DNA of 5,621 nucleotides from positions 1 to 5,621 of the forward strand of contig CABUVB010000120.1 in NCBI GenBank assembly GCA_902494815.1, in the 5' to 3' direction. Under the pieces are notes generated by a model. It was not told the DNA's origin. It saw only the letters and a list, made by a program, of their open reading frames with translations, and ran no database searches. Below are positions 5,025 to 5,621 of this stretch, piece after piece. Made by a program: the position numbers and the translations under genes. This DNA is from an uncultured Collinsella sp. GTDB lineage: Bacteria; Actinomycetota; Coriobacteriia; Coriobacteriales; Coriobacteriaceae. The first letter of the stretch is position 1; every line of letters starts with the position of its first letter.

Positions 5025-5621
5025 TTAATTGACAATATGTGAGCTCATATAGTCGATAAAGCGCCTCGTGGCGATAGGCATGGTGTCCCAGCTGCGCCAG
5101 GCGGCCACCACGTCACGCGAGGGGGCATGCACGATGGGCCGCACACAAATATCGGCTCGCATGCCCTCCACAGTACGACGGTAGAGCATGCTCACGCCCA
5201 GGCCCTCCTCCACCATCGCCATAATGGTGTAGTCGTCGGTGACCTCGCTCGTCACGTGCGGCGACAGCCCATGTGCTGCGAATGCATCGAGCACCAGGCT
5301 CTGTTCGCCCTCATCCAGCAGCACAAACGGCTCGGACGCTAAGTCGGCGAGTGTCACCTTTTCCTTTGCCGTCAGTGGATGCGCGACAGGCAACAATGCT
5401 ACTAACTCGTCGTGATAGACCACGCGCTTCTCGAGCCCAGCGGTAAATCCGCGCGCCGTAAAACAAAAATCAACCACGCCATCGTGCACCCACTGGGCGT
5501 TGCGCGTGTAATCGCCCTGCTTGAGGGTAAAGCGTACGCCCGGGTGCAGCGCACCAAAGTCGCGGATCACGCGCGGCAACACGGTTCGACTCACGTTGGT
5601 AAACGTCGCAATGCGAATATC
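5025..5621 (-). CDS. LysR-type transcriptional regulator, 3' part (5' end outside window)
   Basis: The frame is open to the right edge; 198 codons and the stop are visible. What is seen is the effector-binding domain of a LysR-type regulator. It begins DIRIATFTNVSRTVLPRVIR, the first strand and helix of the domain. It continues with HPGVRFTLKQGDY (whose GDY is common in the family), a WVHDGVVDFCFT segment, the hinge-region HDELVALLPVAHPL, and MVEEGLGVSMLYRR near the second crossover. The N-terminal winged helix-turn-helix and linker (about 85-95 residues in the family) must lie beyond position 5621. The GTG at 5594 is internal and not a true start. The gene converges on the MATE transporter, with 27 bp between stop codons. 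LysR regulators usually control a divergent neighbour, which here would be outside the window, so control of the MATE gene should not be assumed. Confidence 0.93.
   Translation of the reverse strand, partial: DIRIATFTNVSRTVLPRVIRDFGALHPGVRFTLKQGDYTRNAQWVHDGVVDFCFTARGFTAGLEKRVVYHDELVALLPVAHPLTAKEKVTLADLASEPFVLLDEGEQSLVLDAFAAHGLSPHVTSEVTDDYTIMAMVEEGLGVSMLYRRTVEGMRADICVRPIVHAPSRDVVAAWRSWDTMPIATRRFIDYMSSHIVN

Noticed and set aside
5021..5033. GTCATTAATTGAC dyad between the MATE and LysR 3' ends, sharing TAATTGAC with the MATE operator
   Set aside because: It overlaps the LysR stop codon, is short and imperfect, and lies where no promoter is expected. The A/T-rich resemblance is probably chance.

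Overview
The window looks like ordinary chromosomal DNA from a high-GC (about 60% by eye) Gram-positive gut actinobacterium. The best guess is a member of the Coriobacteriia, such as Collinsella or a relative. The guess rests on codon use, AAGGAG-type ribosome binding sites, tight gene packing and protein character. No rRNA or tRNA is present to confirm it. I see no phage, transposon, CRISPR or plasmid functions.

Layout from left to right. (1) A long perfect hairpin at 25-64 lies just past the 3' end of a minus-strand GNAT acetyltransferase gene (92-580). (2) A 77-bp divergent region with an 8-bp inverted repeat separates it from a small plus-strand gene (658-954) encoding a Cys/His-rich, probably zinc-binding protein. 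(3) Converging on that gene is rsmJ (1003-1707, minus), a 16S rRNA guanine-N2 methyltransferase. Upstream of rsmJ on the same strand is a 46-codon gene for a single-pass membrane protein (1771-1911), with a very strong ribosome binding site. (4) A stretch rich in inverted repeats (about 1990-2126) precedes a plus-strand gene for a 133-aa four-helix membrane protein (2147-2548). (5) A strong bidirectional terminator (2587-2622) is shared with the converging rlmA gene (2648-3463, minus), a zinc-finger 23S rRNA guanine-N1 methyltransferase. (6) Divergent from rlmA is a 460-aa MATE-family efflux transporter (3615-4997). Its probable promoter contains an 18-bp near-perfect palindrome centred on TGACTAGTCA. 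(7) A LysR-type regulator (5025 to beyond the right edge, minus) converges on the transporter, with 27 bp between them.

Most genes appear to be single-gene units with their own promoters. The common threads are rRNA modification (rsmJ, rlmA) and possibly drug response: RlmA-type methylation lies in the macrolide-binding tunnel region, and the divergent MATE pump has an operator-like site. I see no new multi-gene system. The most useful new observations are the overlooked 46-aa membrane protein gene, the MATE operator, the stacked palindromes before the four-helix membrane protein, and the hairpin at the left edge, which may be a dispersed element.
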